Shown: piece by piece, positions 34,709-43,605 of the stretch
How the letters are laid out: every line of letters starts with the position of its first letter
Position numbering within the stretch: the first letter of the stretch is position 1
Source: Candidatus Zixiibacteriota bacterium
Lineage (GTDB): Bacteria; Zixibacteria; MSB-5A5; SM1-73
Assembly (NCBI GenBank): GCA_023129805.1
Contig: JAGMBK010000001.1
Span: forward strand, 1-64,000
Length of the DNA: 64,000 bases
Direction of reading: 5' to 3'
Program-made: the position numbers and the translations under genes
The notes under the pieces: model-generated
The model's database searches: none
What the model saw: the letters and a program-made list of their open reading frames with translations, nothing else
What the model was told of the DNA's origin: nothing

Positions 34709-34767
34709 GTTGGTGTTTTTCACCAACGGAAAATGAACGGCGGGTGAAAAACACCCGTCTGGAGCAG
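34709..34767. repeat. Family H element (copy 3) with an adjoining GTTGGTG hairpin
   Basis: GTTGGTG and CACCAAC form a hairpin across five T (34709-34727), overlapping the start of the H element, which then has GGCGGGTG and CACCCGTC arms and ends CTGGAGCAGAAG. The GGAG lies exactly eight bases before ATG 34773. Confidence 0.85.
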
Positions 34768-34772
34768 AAGTA

Positions 34773-36023
34773 ATGGCAAAGAGAAAAGAAAAATATTTAG
34801 GTGTCCATCATGAGTGGCCTTTGTGGTTCAAAGGCTTTTTGGTATTCGGCATCGTCTTGATTGCGGGTGTGTTTTTCTTCTACACTCAAACCCTCATCTC
34901 ACAGATAAAGGAGAACTCCCGACAGGTTATGAACACCTACGCCAGACTGTGGCAGTTAGCGGCTTCAGCCCCCACCACAGGAGCAGAGATTGATGTGATC
35001 TTTGAGGAGATCATTCAGAAAAGTGATTTCCCCATAGTGGTAACCGATGCCGAAGGAGAGCTTCAAGCCTGGCGAGGAGTGGGGGTGGATTGGAACGATA
35101 CCACCTATATGAGCAGAGAAAAGCTTAAGAAAATGGCGCACAAGATGGATAAACACAGAAAACCCATCCCCATATATTTTGGTACAAGACAGGAGGTCAT
35201 AAACTATCTGCACTACGGCGATCCTGTGTTGATTTCTCAGTTGAGATTGATGACTCTGGTGGAGCTGGGGCTTTTAACCTTATTTGTATTGATCGCCTTT
35301 ATCACCTTCAGGAACATCAAAATGGCAGAGCAGCGCACCATCTGGGTGGGGATGGCAAAGGAGACCGCTCATCAACTGGGAACCCCTATCTCTTCACTTT
35401 TGGGATGGCTGGAGCTTTTGAAGATGAAGTGTGAATCCCAAACCCAGAAAAAGGAGGGAGATTCTGATCTTGAGTTTGAACAAATAACGGATAGAATGGG
35501 TGCTGACCTACATCGGTTAGGAAAGATAGCCCACCGTTTCGAACAGATCGGATCTGTGCCTGAACTCAAGCCAACTGATCTGAATGCCGTGGTCTCTGAG
35601 GCAGCGGCATATTTTAGACAGAGGCTTCCTCATCAAGGTGCAGGGGTGATCATAAAGGAGAACTTGGGTCAACTCCCACCGGCAAAAGCCAATGCGGAGC
35701 TCATAAGCTGGGTGGTGGAGAACATTCTGAAGAATTCCTTGGAGGCGGTAGACCCCAGAGAAGGAGTGATCGAAGTTTCCACCCATCTGGATGAACAGAA
35801 AAAGACTGTTAGCATTGAGGTGAGCGACAACGGAAAGGGAATCCCTCCCCGCCAGCAGAAAAGAATTTTCAAACCTGGTTACACCACCAAAAAGAGAGGT
35901 TGGGGATTGGGGTTGTCTTTGGCTAAAAGAATAGTGGAGGAATATCATCTGGGAAAGATTTCTTTGACGGAATCCATCCCTAATCAAAGGACCACCATCT
36001 GTTTGAGCATACCTGTCGAATAA
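34773..36023 (+). CDS. Membrane-bound sensor histidine kinase
   Basis: The 416 residues have a cytoplasmic stub, a membrane helix at about residues 20-45, an extracytoplasmic sensor region to about 155 (FPIVVTDAEGELQAWRGVGV), a second helix at about 158-180, and the kinase core: H-box AKETAHQLGTPISSLLGWLE with His200 as phosphoacceptor, N-box WVVENILKNSLEA, G1 SDNGKGIPP, F-box IFKPGYTTKKRGWGLG and G2. The H-box form AHQLGTPIS is typical of FCB-group kinases. No response regulator is adjacent, so it is an orphan in this window. Its GGAG ribosome binding site is part of a family H repeat. Confidence 0.92.
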   Translation: MAKRKEKYLGVHHEWPLWFKGFLVFGIVLIAGVFFFYTQTLISQIKENSRQVMNTYARLWQLAASAPTTGAEIDVIFEEIIQKSDFPIVVTDAEGELQAWRGVGVDWNDTTYMSREKLKKMAHKMDKHRKPIPIYFGTRQEVINYLHYGDPVLISQLRLMTLVELGLLTLFVLIAFITFRNIKMAEQRTIWVGMAKETAHQLGTPISSLLGWLELLKMKCESQTQKKEGDSDLEFEQITDRMGADLHRLGKIAHRFEQIGSVPELKPTDLNAVVSEAAAYFRQRLPHQGAGVIIKENLGQLPPAKANAELISWVVENILKNSLEAVDPREGVIEVSTHLDEQKKTVSIEVSDNGKGIPPRQQKRIFKPGYTTKKRGWGLGLSLAKRIVEEYHLGKISLTESIPNQRTTICLSIPVE

Positions 36024-36172
36024 AGGAAAATATTCGTGAGTTTGCTTGAGCATAAAATGATATTTTGAACTACTCTCTCTTCATTAAATGGAATCGTACT
36101 ATTTCTTTCCACCATCGTCCTTAGACTTCAGAAGTAAAGGAAAGGACTGATTAAAGTTGACATTTTTATAAT

Positions 36173-36292
36173 CTCACCTCCTAACCCCCTCTCCCCGCCT
36201 CTGGCGGGGTTTTCAACCACCGCCTTCGGCGGGATCTTCGACATGAAATGGAGAGGGGTTCACCCTGAAGGGGAAATAAAGGGGGAGAGGTT
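36173..36292. repeat. CTCACC...CCCTCTCC inverted-repeat element (family E) with nested family D hairpins
   Basis: The left part CTCACCTCCTAACCCCCTCT is complementary to right-hand words GGAGAGGGGTTCACC and GGGGGAGAGG. In the middle are CCCCGCC-TCT-GGCGGGG and CCGCC-TTC-GGCGG joined by TTTTCAACCA, the same unit as the tandem array at 11586. Relatives are at 50557-50624 and 61647-61773. Confidence 0.75.
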
Positions 36293-36326
36293 ACAAAACT
36301 TGATTAAAATCCTGAAGCTCTCATTG

Positions 36327-37853
36327 ATGAATAGACAAGACTTATATCTGGTATCACTCTCCGCCCTTTTATTGAGCTTAGCTTTTCCCCCTTCACCTTT
36401 GGGTTTTGTAGCATACTTCTCTTTAGTCCCGTTACTTTTGGCTCTAGAGAACAAAAGCCCCTATTTTGCATTCAGGACGGGGTATCTTTTCGGCTTGATC
36501 TCCAACTCCCTTTTGCTTTTCTGGGTGGGGTGGGCCACGATTGGCGGAGCAGTTGCTGCCATCCTGCTTCTCTGTTTTTATCCTGCCATTTTGTGCTGGT
36601 TTTATGGCCTGGTGCAAAGAAGATGGAAAGAAGGGGCGTTATTTTTCTTTCCTTTTTTGTGGGTAGCAACAGAATATGTGAGATCTCTGACTGAAATATC
36701 CTTTCCCTGGCTCAATCTTTCATACACCCAGACATATTACTTGAAGCTGATTCAATATGCCTCGCTGTGGGGAAACTATGCGGTCTCTTTCTGGATACTG
36801 TGGCTTAATCTCATGGTGTATCTTTTCATCAGGCACAAAAAAAGACGGGGATTGGCAACTGGGCTCTTTGCCATTTTGATAATTTTGCCTTATATTTATG
36901 GTTCGTGGGTGATGTCTGAAAAAAGCGTCCGAATGGATCCATACTGGAAAGGAGAAGAAATTAAGATCGCTTTGCTCCAAGGGAACATGGAACCGGAAAT
37001 TAAATGGGATGATAGATTTTTGGATTATAATATCCGGACCTATATAGATATGAGCAAAGAGGCGGCCCAAGAGCAGGTGGACTTGATCCTCTGGCCGGAA
37101 ACTGCCGCCCCTTGCTATTTAGCCGCAGAATCACTTTATCTTGCCAGAGCGCAAGAAACCTGTGATGAGCTGAACATTCCCCTTCTGGTGGGAACCAATG
37201 ATTATCAGGTGACACCCCAGGGGAGACTTCGATACTATAATTCCGCATTTCTTTTTACACCCCATGGAGGTTATCCTCAAGTATATAACAAAATCCATCT
37301 GGTTCCCTTCAGTGAGAAAATGCCCTATGACCAGATACTTAATCTTTCAGACAAGATTCAACTGGGACAATCGGATTTTTCGAACGGAGAGGAGCTAACC
37401 ATATTTGAGGTCCCCAAAGGCAGATTTGCCACCTTAATCTGTTTTGAATCGGTTTATCCTGCTCTGGTGAGAGATTTTGTTAACCAGGGTGCTGAATTTT
37501 TGGTGAACATAACCAATGATGGCTGGTTTGGCAAAACCCATGGACCATTTCAACATGCCCAGATTGCCGTATTTCGGGCGATTGAGAATCGAATTGCCAT
37601 CGCCCGCTGTGCCAACACCGGCGTGTCAATGTTCATCAACCCTTATGGTCAAGTAAAGAAACCTACCCGGATATTTGTCAGAGACATTGTGATAGACAAA
37701 ATACCTTTGAAGCAAAAGGTAAACTTCTCGGCGGATAACAGGACTTTTTATGCCAAATATGGAGATTGGTTTGCGTCCGGCTGTTTTTTGATCAGCTTTA
37801 TGGCGATTGCAATCGCTTTACTCCGAAAACGGCCAAAGGGTGAACTCAACTAA
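36327..37853 (+). CDS. lnt: Apolipoprotein N-acyltransferase
   Basis: Lnt adds the third acyl chain to lipoproteins in the periplasmic leaflet of the inner membrane. I use the ATG at 36327, giving 508 residues (MNRQDLYLVSLSALLLSLAF), close to the usual length. An in-frame ATG at 36243 would draw its first codons from the family E repeat. The N-terminal half has about seven membrane helices including FPWLNLSYTQT. The nitrilase domain holds the catalytic triad: Glu in LILWPETAAP, Lys in YNKIHLVPFSEKMP, and Cys in TLICFESVYPAL. NDGWFGKTHGPFQHAQIAVF is a further hallmark. A final helix closes the protein. The next gene starts three bases downstream. Confidence 0.95.
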   Translation: MNRQDLYLVSLSALLLSLAFPPSPLGFVAYFSLVPLLLALENKSPYFAFRTGYLFGLISNSLLLFWVGWATIGGAVAAILLLCFYPAILCWFYGLVQRRWKEGALFFFPFLWVATEYVRSLTEISFPWLNLSYTQTYYLKLIQYASLWGNYAVSFWILWLNLMVYLFIRHKKRRGLATGLFAILIILPYIYGSWVMSEKSVRMDPYWKGEEIKIALLQGNMEPEIKWDDRFLDYNIRTYIDMSKEAAQEQVDLILWPETAAPCYLAAESLYLARAQETCDELNIPLLVGTNDYQVTPQGRLRYYNSAFLFTPHGGYPQVYNKIHLVPFSEKMPYDQILNLSDKIQLGQSDFSNGEELTIFEVPKGRFATLICFESVYPALVRDFVNQGAEFLVNITNDGWFGKTHGPFQHAQIAVFRAIENRIAIARCANTGVSMFINPYGQVKKPTRIFVRDIVIDKIPLKQKVNFSADNRTFYAKYGDWFASGCFLISFMAIAIALLRKRPKGELN

Positions 37854-37856
37854 ACC

Positions 37857-40088
37857 ATGACAAATTTCAAGATGATCACCAAAAAAATCTGTTTACTAGG
37901 ACCATTTGTTTTTGTTTTTCTTTTTAGAGTTGGCTTTGCAGGGATGGGGGACTGGACCACCTATACCAACATGAACTATATCAATGAGGTTTTTCTTAAA
38001 GGTGACCAACTCTGGTGTGCTACCACCGGTGGGGTGGCAATTTTAGATAGAAATGAAGGGACTTTCACCAAATTGACTAACGTGAATGGACTGGGAGGAA
38101 ATTATCTCTATTCACTGGCGCTTGATTCAGCCGGCAGTTTCTGGTTCGGCGCGAAAAATGGAACTTTGACCAAATATACGCCTGATGAGAATTCCTGGAA
38201 GGTATACAATTTTATCGATCGGGACGGGAGTAGATTACATGTCAAAGATATTGCGGCAGACGGAGAAAAGTTGTGGATAGCCACAGACGTGGGGGTTTCT
38301 CTCTTCTTGATATATAAACATGGAGGTGAGATTAAGGAAACTTATCGGCGCTTGGGAGAAGATATGAAGGGTGAGGAGGAGGTGAACTCCGTCCATCTGG
38401 TGGGCGAAAGAATCTGGGTGGGAGCTATGGGGGGAGTGGCAACTGCCAACAAAAATGATCCTAATCTTTTGGATTTCTCCCGATGGACATCGTTCACCAA
38501 AGGAACCGCACCCGGTTTGGACAATGACTCGGTTTATTGCATAACAGATATTGACGGTGACATAATTATAGGAACAGCGAAAGGCGTCTTTAAATTTGAC
38601 CCTTTTGATTCAACCTGGCAATCCTTGGGATTGGAGAATCGAGTAATCAAAGATTTGAAATATTTCAACCAAAAGCTATATGCTGCGACCGATGCCGGAA
38701 TCCACGTGTATCAGGGTCAGACTTGGGATCAGCTTTCAACAGACGGGCTTCTTTCCAGCTATTTCAACTCCATGACCATCGACGAAGATGGCACCTTCTG
38801 GGTGGGGACGGCTGGCAAAGGGATATCTGCCTACGATAACTATATATGGCAAAATTATTTGATTGATGGTCCTCCGGCAAATCTGTTTTTAGATATGGAA
38901 ATTGATGAAACTGGAAAATTATGGTGCGCTCAAGAGAGGTACGGGGTAAGTTCATTCGATGGGGTTGGGTGGACATCCCTTTCTTCAATTCCGGAGATGC
39001 CGAAAAAACAGATAAGGGCGGTAGAGAAGGACAACCATAACAACCTGTGGTTTTCCAGTTGGGGGAGAGGAGTGGTCAAATATGATGGAGATCAAACCTG
39101 GATCAGATATGCTGAAGAGAATAGTCCGCTGAAGAGTGCATTATTAGATGATACCTCCTATGTGGTGGTAAATGACATAGCCATGGATGAGATGGGGAAT
39201 CGTTGGTTCCCAAATTGGGGCGCTGTGGATTCCACCCGGCTTGTATGCTCACCTGCACAGCAAGAGACCGCCTGGGTCGTTTTCTATGAGCAAGATGGAA
39301 TAAGTTCTCATTATATGGACAGAGTATCTGCCCGAGATGGTCATCTTTATATCTGTTCTCGGTATGCTGGGCTTTTAGACTACAATTATAACTGGACTTT
39401 GGAAGACAAAGAAGATGACCTGGTTGTCCACTACACCCCTGAGGACCATAACCTCTCGGACGATTGGGTCATGTGTGCCAGCGTGGACAAGGATGGCGAC
39501 CTCTGGGTTGGAACCAGCAGTGGTCTGGATAAATTCGATCCAGATTTTGAAAGATTCAGAGCCGTTCCTTTGCCCTACCCTTTAGGTCCTCAGGTAAACG
39601 ACATTGCGGTGGATGAAAGAAACAATAAATGGATCGCCACCTCCAACGGACTGGGGATGATCAACAGCAAGGGGGAGTTCGTCGGGGTCTTTACCACCTT
39701 TAACAGCAAAATTTGCGCAAATAACGTTCTTCGGCTCAAAATCGACAAAAAGACAGGTGACGTGTGGGTGGGGACAGACAACGGTCTTTCCCGGTTTGAG
39801 TCGGGCATTGGCGCACCGGCAGAAAACTTATCCCAGGTGGTCCCCTTTCCCAATCCCTTTATAATCCAAGACGGAACTGAGATACTCACCTTCGACCGAC
39901 TCCCTTATCCGGCAGAGGTAAGGATATTCACCGTAGCCGGAGAACTGATCAAAGAGATTAAATCAGGTAACCGGTGGGATGGAAAAAATAAAGCTGGGGA
40001 TCTGGTGGCAAGTGGAGTATATCTTTTTCATATTCAAGATCCATCCGGAAAAAGTGCGGTAGGGAAGATCGCAGTTATACGGGAATGA
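37857..40088 (+). CDS. Secreted beta-propeller protein with FlgD-like C-terminal domain
   Basis: The 743 residues begin with a signal peptide (LGPFVFVFLFRVGFAG) and contain many two-component-regulator-propeller-like repeats. Examples are LWCATTGGVAILDRN, FWFGAKNGTLTKYTPDENSW, LWIATDVGVSLF, FWVGTAGKGISAYDNYIWQN, LWVGTSSGLDKFDPDF and VWVGTDNGLSRFESGIG, enough for two propellers. The last 80 or so residues (PFPNPFIIQDG, EVRIFTVAGELIKEI, WDGKNKAGDLVASGVYLFHI) form a FlgD Ig-like module of the kind used as a C-terminal secretion tag in FCB bacteria. There is no kinase domain, so this is an extracytoplasmic protein, not a hybrid sensor. It is three bases after lnt. Binding partner unknown. Confidence 0.85.
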   Translation: MTNFKMITKKICLLGPFVFVFLFRVGFAGMGDWTTYTNMNYINEVFLKGDQLWCATTGGVAILDRNEGTFTKLTNVNGLGGNYLYSLALDSAGSFWFGAKNGTLTKYTPDENSWKVYNFIDRDGSRLHVKDIAADGEKLWIATDVGVSLFLIYKHGGEIKETYRRLGEDMKGEEEVNSVHLVGERIWVGAMGGVATANKNDPNLLDFSRWTSFTKGTAPGLDNDSVYCITDIDGDIIIGTAKGVFKFDPFDSTWQSLGLENRVIKDLKYFNQKLYAATDAGIHVYQGQTWDQLSTDGLLSSYFNSMTIDEDGTFWVGTAGKGISAYDNYIWQNYLIDGPPANLFLDMEIDETGKLWCAQERYGVSSFDGVGWTSLSSIPEMPKKQIRAVEKDNHNNLWFSSWGRGVVKYDGDQTWIRYAEENSPLKSALLDDTSYVVVNDIAMDEMGNRWFPNWGAVDSTRLVCSPAQQETAWVVFYEQDGISSHYMDRVSARDGHLYICSRYAGLLDYNYNWTLEDKEDDLVVHYTPEDHNLSDDWVMCASVDKDGDLWVGTSSGLDKFDPDFERFRAVPLPYPLGPQVNDIAVDERNNKWIATSNGLGMINSKGEFVGVFTTFNSKICANNVLRLKIDKKTGDVWVGTDNGLSRFESGIGAPAENLSQVVPFPNPFIIQDGTEILTFDRLPYPAEVRIFTVAGELIKEIKSGNRWDGKNKAGDLVASGVYLFHIQDPSGKSAVGKIAVIRE

Positions 40089-40348
40089 AATTTTGGCGGG
40101 TCTCAAGATCCTGAGGGCTCATTTGGGTTTACACTTGAGTCAGGGGAAACGCCAAAAAATTGTATGTCCGCAGGATCCTGTGGAAATGCCTGGCATCTGT
40201 TTTCTAATGCTAATACAGAGAACAGCCTAATCATACCGCATCAGTGGACACAAAAATAAAAGACTTACGCCTTGACGACTGGGAATAGATTTTGTTTCTT
40301 ATTGTATGTCATGAGTTTCTTCCTGATACTGAAAAAAGTTGAAAAACT

Positions 40349-40855
40349 ATGATAAAAGCCTTAAAGGTCATCAATACCCTTAAAAAAGCAAGTCTGATAA
40401 AAGACTATGCCATAGGCGAAGGGTATGCGCTAAACTACTACCTGGAGCCCATACTTACTTTTGACTTAGATATTTTCATGCTGATTGACACAGAAAAAGA
40501 TTACTCTGCACTGTATGAGTATTTCAGAAATAAGAGATACCGAATAGAAAATGTATATATCGTGATAGGTGACCTCCCGGTTCAGTTTTTACCGAACTAT
40601 ATTAGCTCTCTTATTGCGGAGGCAATTAAAAAGGCGAAAAGAATTAGAGTAAGAGGGACTTATACTAAAATTCTTAGAGTAGAATACTTGATAGCCACAT
40701 TACTTTCGGCGTTTAGGCCAAAGGATAAGATGGTCATTCCTCAACTCCTGGAACAAGCAGATATGAAGCTTCTGAATAATATCATAAAGAGGTTTGGCGA
40801 TGAAAAAACTCCTCCGGATAAAAGACTCAGAAGAATTTTGGAAAGTATTCAGTAA
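40349..40855 (+). CDS. Nucleotidyltransferase-fold protein (AbiEii-like)
   Basis: The 168 residues carry IGEGYALNYYLEPILTFDLD followed by IF, which fits the AbiEii-type pattern of a glycine motif, then Thr-x-Asp-x-Asp metal ligands. A helical C-terminus (YLIATLLSAFRPKDKMVIPQ, LLEQADMKLLNNIIKRFG) matches substrate-binding parts of the family. The GS pair of typical members is replaced by GEG. The downstream 51-residue gene overlaps its end by 56 bases, so it is a two-gene module like that at 8385-9145 but in reverse order. Toxin or defence role is inferred from family context only. Confidence 0.72.
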   Translation: MIKALKVINTLKKASLIKDYAIGEGYALNYYLEPILTFDLDIFMLIDTEKDYSALYEYFRNKRYRIENVYIVIGDLPVQFLPNYISSLIAEAIKKAKRIRVRGTYTKILRVEYLIATLLSAFRPKDKMVIPQLLEQADMKLLNNIIKRFGDEKTPPDKRLRRILESIQ

Positions 40856-40955
40856 AGAAAGAAAAAAGATAAGAAGACAAAAAAGAAACCTCCCCTTCGC
40901 TAAAAAGATTGAGATATTGTCTTCTATGCAGAAGTTATTTCCCAAAAACCGCTAA
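40800..40955 (+). CDS. Small basic partner of the nucleotidyltransferase, 51 residues
   Basis: The ATG at 40800 lies inside the end of the upstream gene in another frame. The product starts MKKLLRIKDSEEFWKVFSKE, continues with a lysine- and arginine-rich helix and ends KKIEILSSMQKLFPKNR. A short protein with an EEFW motif followed by a KIEIL-xxMQ helix is a recurring partner of this nucleotidyltransferase type, as far as I recognise. A 56-base overlap implies co-translation. It is too short for most gene finders. Confidence 0.6.
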   Translation: MKKLLRIKDSEEFWKVFSKERKKIRRQKRNLPFAKKIEILSSMQKLFPKNR

Positions 40956-40979
40956 AAAATAAAACTGTACTATAAAGAT

Positions 40980-41037
40980 CGGATAGGGGTTGCACCCCTA
41001 TCCGAAATCAGGGGGTGGAGGTACAACCCCCACCCCA
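40980..41037. repeat. Two adjoining family C palindromes
   Basis: CGGATAGGGGTTGCACCCCT with ATCCG forms a nearly perfect hairpin at 40980-41004. GGGGGTGG...CCACCCC follows at 41011-41037. They fill the gap between the nucleotidyltransferase module and the second glycan locus. Confidence 0.85.
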
Positions 41038-41157
41038 ACATGAACATGAAAGCTTATGTATTAGCAACTATTCTGCAGAAAATGTAAGGGAGTTGGTTGT
41101 TTCGACAATCTTTTAGATTATGTAACCTCCCGCGGTTCGGTTTGATTTTATGACACG

Positions 41158-42231
41158 ATGAGAATCCTTTTTCTTTCTGATGCGAAAAGTTATCATACTC
41201 AAAGATGGGTGAATTATTTTGTCGATCGTGGTCACCGGTGTTTTTTGATCACCTTAGAAAAAGGATTTGACACCAGAGCCCGGGAATTTTTTATTCAGAC
41301 AAAAATCCTACCCAATTTCTTGAAATATCCCCTCTCTTTGCGCAGGATAAAAAGGATAGTAGGAGAGATAGAGCCGGATTTAGTAAATGCACATTTCGTC
41401 CCCAATTATGGATTTATCGGAGCTTTGCTCAAAGCTCATCCTCTGGTGATCTCCACCTGGGGATCAGACGTTTTGATCTCTCCTGGTAAAACGTGGTTGC
41501 ATAAGAAAAGAGCGGAGTATACCCTAAGAAAAGCTGATCTGGTTACCGCCGACGCTGAGGTTAGCGCTTTTGCTGTATGCAAGCTGGGCGTGGAAAGGTG
41601 GAAGGTGCTTGTGAGACCTATGGGGTTGGAGAAGTCTCTGCTCGGTTGGCAAAAGAAAAAGGGGGAATCTTATCTATTTGTTTTCAGCAATCGCAAATTG
41701 GAGCCTTTGTATGATGTAGCCACGCTTCTTAAAGCAATTCCTCTGGTAATAGAAAAAACCAGAAGGGATGTGAAATTTGTTATCTTGGGCGAGGGTTCTC
41801 AAAAAAGTCATTTGGCAGGTCTGGCAAGAAAGCTGAAAGTCGAAAGTCATGTGGAATTCAAAGGAGTGGTCTCCAGAGAGATGTTGTTGAAGTATTACCT
41901 GGATTCAGATATTTATGTCTCCACCTCATTGTCAGATTCCTCCTCCGTCTCTCTTCTGGAGGCTATGAACTTTGGACTGATCCCCATTGTGACCGACATT
42001 CCGGGAAATCGGGAGTGGATTGGGGACCGAAAAAATGGTTTCCTTTTCCCCACATCAAACCCCAAGGCTTTGGCAGAAAGGATCACTTACGTAATCAATG
42101 AATTTGCCCACTGGTCGGATTTCAGGGAGAAGAACGAAGCCATTATAAAAAGAAGAGCAGTCTGGGAAGATAATATGAGGGCTGTCGAAGCGGAATTTTT
42201 GAGACTTCTCAGTCGAGATTGCCATCTTTAG
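41158..42231 (+). CDS. Family 4 glycosyltransferase
   Basis: The 357 residues begin MRILFLSDAKSYHTQRWVNY and show GT4 features: VNAHFVPNYGFIGALLKAHP, VISTWGSDVLISPGK, FKGVVSREMLLKYYLDSDIY, and the donor-site segment STSLSDSSSVSLLEAMNFGL followed by IPIVTDIPGNREWI. The SDSSSVSLLEAM form is characteristic of a subgroup of capsule and lipopolysaccharide transferases. It opens a small second glycan locus with two polytopic proteins and another GT4. Confidence 0.88.
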   Translation: MRILFLSDAKSYHTQRWVNYFVDRGHRCFLITLEKGFDTRAREFFIQTKILPNFLKYPLSLRRIKRIVGEIEPDLVNAHFVPNYGFIGALLKAHPLVISTWGSDVLISPGKTWLHKKRAEYTLRKADLVTADAEVSAFAVCKLGVERWKVLVRPMGLEKSLLGWQKKKGESYLFVFSNRKLEPLYDVATLLKAIPLVIEKTRRDVKFVILGEGSQKSHLAGLARKLKVESHVEFKGVVSREMLLKYYLDSDIYVSTSLSDSSSVSLLEAMNFGLIPIVTDIPGNREWIGDRKNGFLFPTSNPKALAERITYVINEFAHWSDFREKNEAIIKRRAVWEDNMRAVEAEFLRLLSRDCHL

Positions 42232-42333
42232 AAAAAGTGTCGGAAAGCCTACGCAGGATGGGCGATAAGCGACAACAACTTAGTTAGGCGACATTGCTTA
42301 TCGTTCAAGAAGAGAATAGAAAGACGATCAAAA

Positions 42334-43539
42334 ATGAAAGAGGATGATACATCAATAACGGATATTTGTGCTTTAGCCATCTATGCATTGATTAATGCTC
42401 TGTTCGTTTACAAATACACTGCTCGGATAACTTCACAGCCTGTGGCAACAACTTTGCTCTACCTTATCTTAGTTAGTTTATTCATACTGTTATTATTTAA
42501 GCAAACTGAAATCAGACTTAGCTTAAAAACTCAGAACCTAATCTACTTTTCCATGATTGGTTTATTGGCAATATTGTTTACTTTTCTTATGTTTCAGTTT
42601 GATCCAGAGAAAATTAGAGTTGGAAGATACCCGGCAATGCATGATTGGATCACAAGATTCTTCGACTCCGAATTCCCGTATGCCGCTCCTACCAACCCCT
42701 CTGGTTTCCCATTTCTTTTTGTGATGGCTATGCCTTTCTATTTCCTGGGGGACTTAGGATTTTTTCAAATATTCAGCTTCTTAACATTTGCGACTCTTGT
42801 TCACCTAAGACATAACCAGGAAAGCATAGATAGATTTCGCTGTATTCTCCTTTTAGTCACTTCCCCAATATTTTTATATGAAATTGTTGTTCGGAGTGAG
42901 CTCATTAGCAATATGGTCATCGTAATGGTCTATTTGGCGGTCATTGAAATGATTGGGCGAAAGACAAGCGGTTTTGCTTTGATTCTTCTTGGAATAATCG
43001 GAGGCTTGCTGTTATCAACCAGGGGTATTGTATTGTTGATATATATTCCTGTCTTCGGATATTTCCTCAGAAGGCAAATTATCAGGTGTGGCTTGTTTTT
43101 TCTATCTATGTTTGTTGGTTTTCTTCTCTCTCTGGCACCTTTCTTGATCTGGGATTGGAGACATTTCATCAGCTTCGGTCCATTTTCAATCCAGTTATCC
43201 CATATTCCAAATTGGTTGTTAATTCTTTCGATTGCTGCTTCGGTTTACTGTGCTCTAACTATTAGATCGCTTAAAAGAATCTATTCTTCCGTCTCGTTTA
43301 TTCTCTTTGGTATAATATGTGTAGCGTTTATGATAACGGTGTTTGACTACGGCTGGTATGAGACTGTTCTTAGAGACGGATTTGATATTTCATATTTTTG
43401 TTTCGCATTGCCTTTTCTGATAATTTCATTGGATTTTTCTGAAAAGAGAACAATGTCGGCTGACGGCGTGTTTGCGTTTCATACCGGTGGAAACGGAACT
43501 CAGCCGAACCCGCCAAAGGCGGCGCTTGACAGAGCCTGA
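42334..43539 (+). CDS. Polytopic membrane protein, GT-C-like, with repeat-derived C-terminus
   Basis: The 401 residues have roughly ten hydrophobic segments. The first long loop contains MHDWITRFFDSEFPY, and FPFLFVMAMPFYFLGDLG, which resembles the DUF2029/GT87 or GT-C class of polyprenol-dependent sugar transferases, although no DxD pair is certain. The hydrophobic protein effectively ends at ALPFLIISLDFSEKR. The last 25 or so residues (TMSADGVFAFHTGGNG, then PNPPKAALDRA) are encoded by repeat sequence that contains a family D hairpin. The original C-terminus may therefore be lost. The substrate is unknown. Confidence 0.7.
   Translation: MKEDDTSITDICALAIYALINALFVYKYTARITSQPVATTLLYLILVSLFILLLFKQTEIRLSLKTQNLIYFSMIGLLAILFTFLMFQFDPEKIRVGRYPAMHDWITRFFDSEFPYAAPTNPSGFPFLFVMAMPFYFLGDLGFFQIFSFLTFATLVHLRHNQESIDRFRCILLLVTSPIFLYEIVVRSELISNMVIVMVYLAVIEMIGRKTSGFALILLGIIGGLLLSTRGIVLLIYIPVFGYFLRRQIIRCGLFFLSMFVGFLLSLAPFLIWDWRHFISFGPFSIQLSHIPNWLLILSIAASVYCALTIRSLKRIYSSVSFILFGIICVAFMITVFDYGWYETVLRDGFDISYFCFALPFLIISLDFSEKRTMSADGVFAFHTGGNGTQPNPPKAALDRA
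43454..43522. repeat. Palindromic insertion at the 3' end of the membrane-protein gene
   Basis: TCGGCTGA near 43455 is inverted against TCAGCCGA near 43500, enclosing GCGTTTCATACCGGTGGAAA. CCGCC-AAA-GGCGG (family D) follows at 43510-43522. Both lie within the last 25 codons of the preceding gene. Confidence 0.7.
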
Positions 43540-43605
43540 GAACATTATGCGTCGTGTTCAGTGCGGCAACATACTGCAAACAATCAAATAGCGAGAATCT
43601 ACTGT

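Noticed and set aside
34773..36023. Search for a response regulator next to the histidine kinase
   Set aside because: No receiver-domain gene is present on either side.
36243..36326. Upstream start for lnt
   Set aside because: The added codons come from a repeat element and the shorter product matches normal Lnt length. A leaderless or alternative start cannot be excluded.
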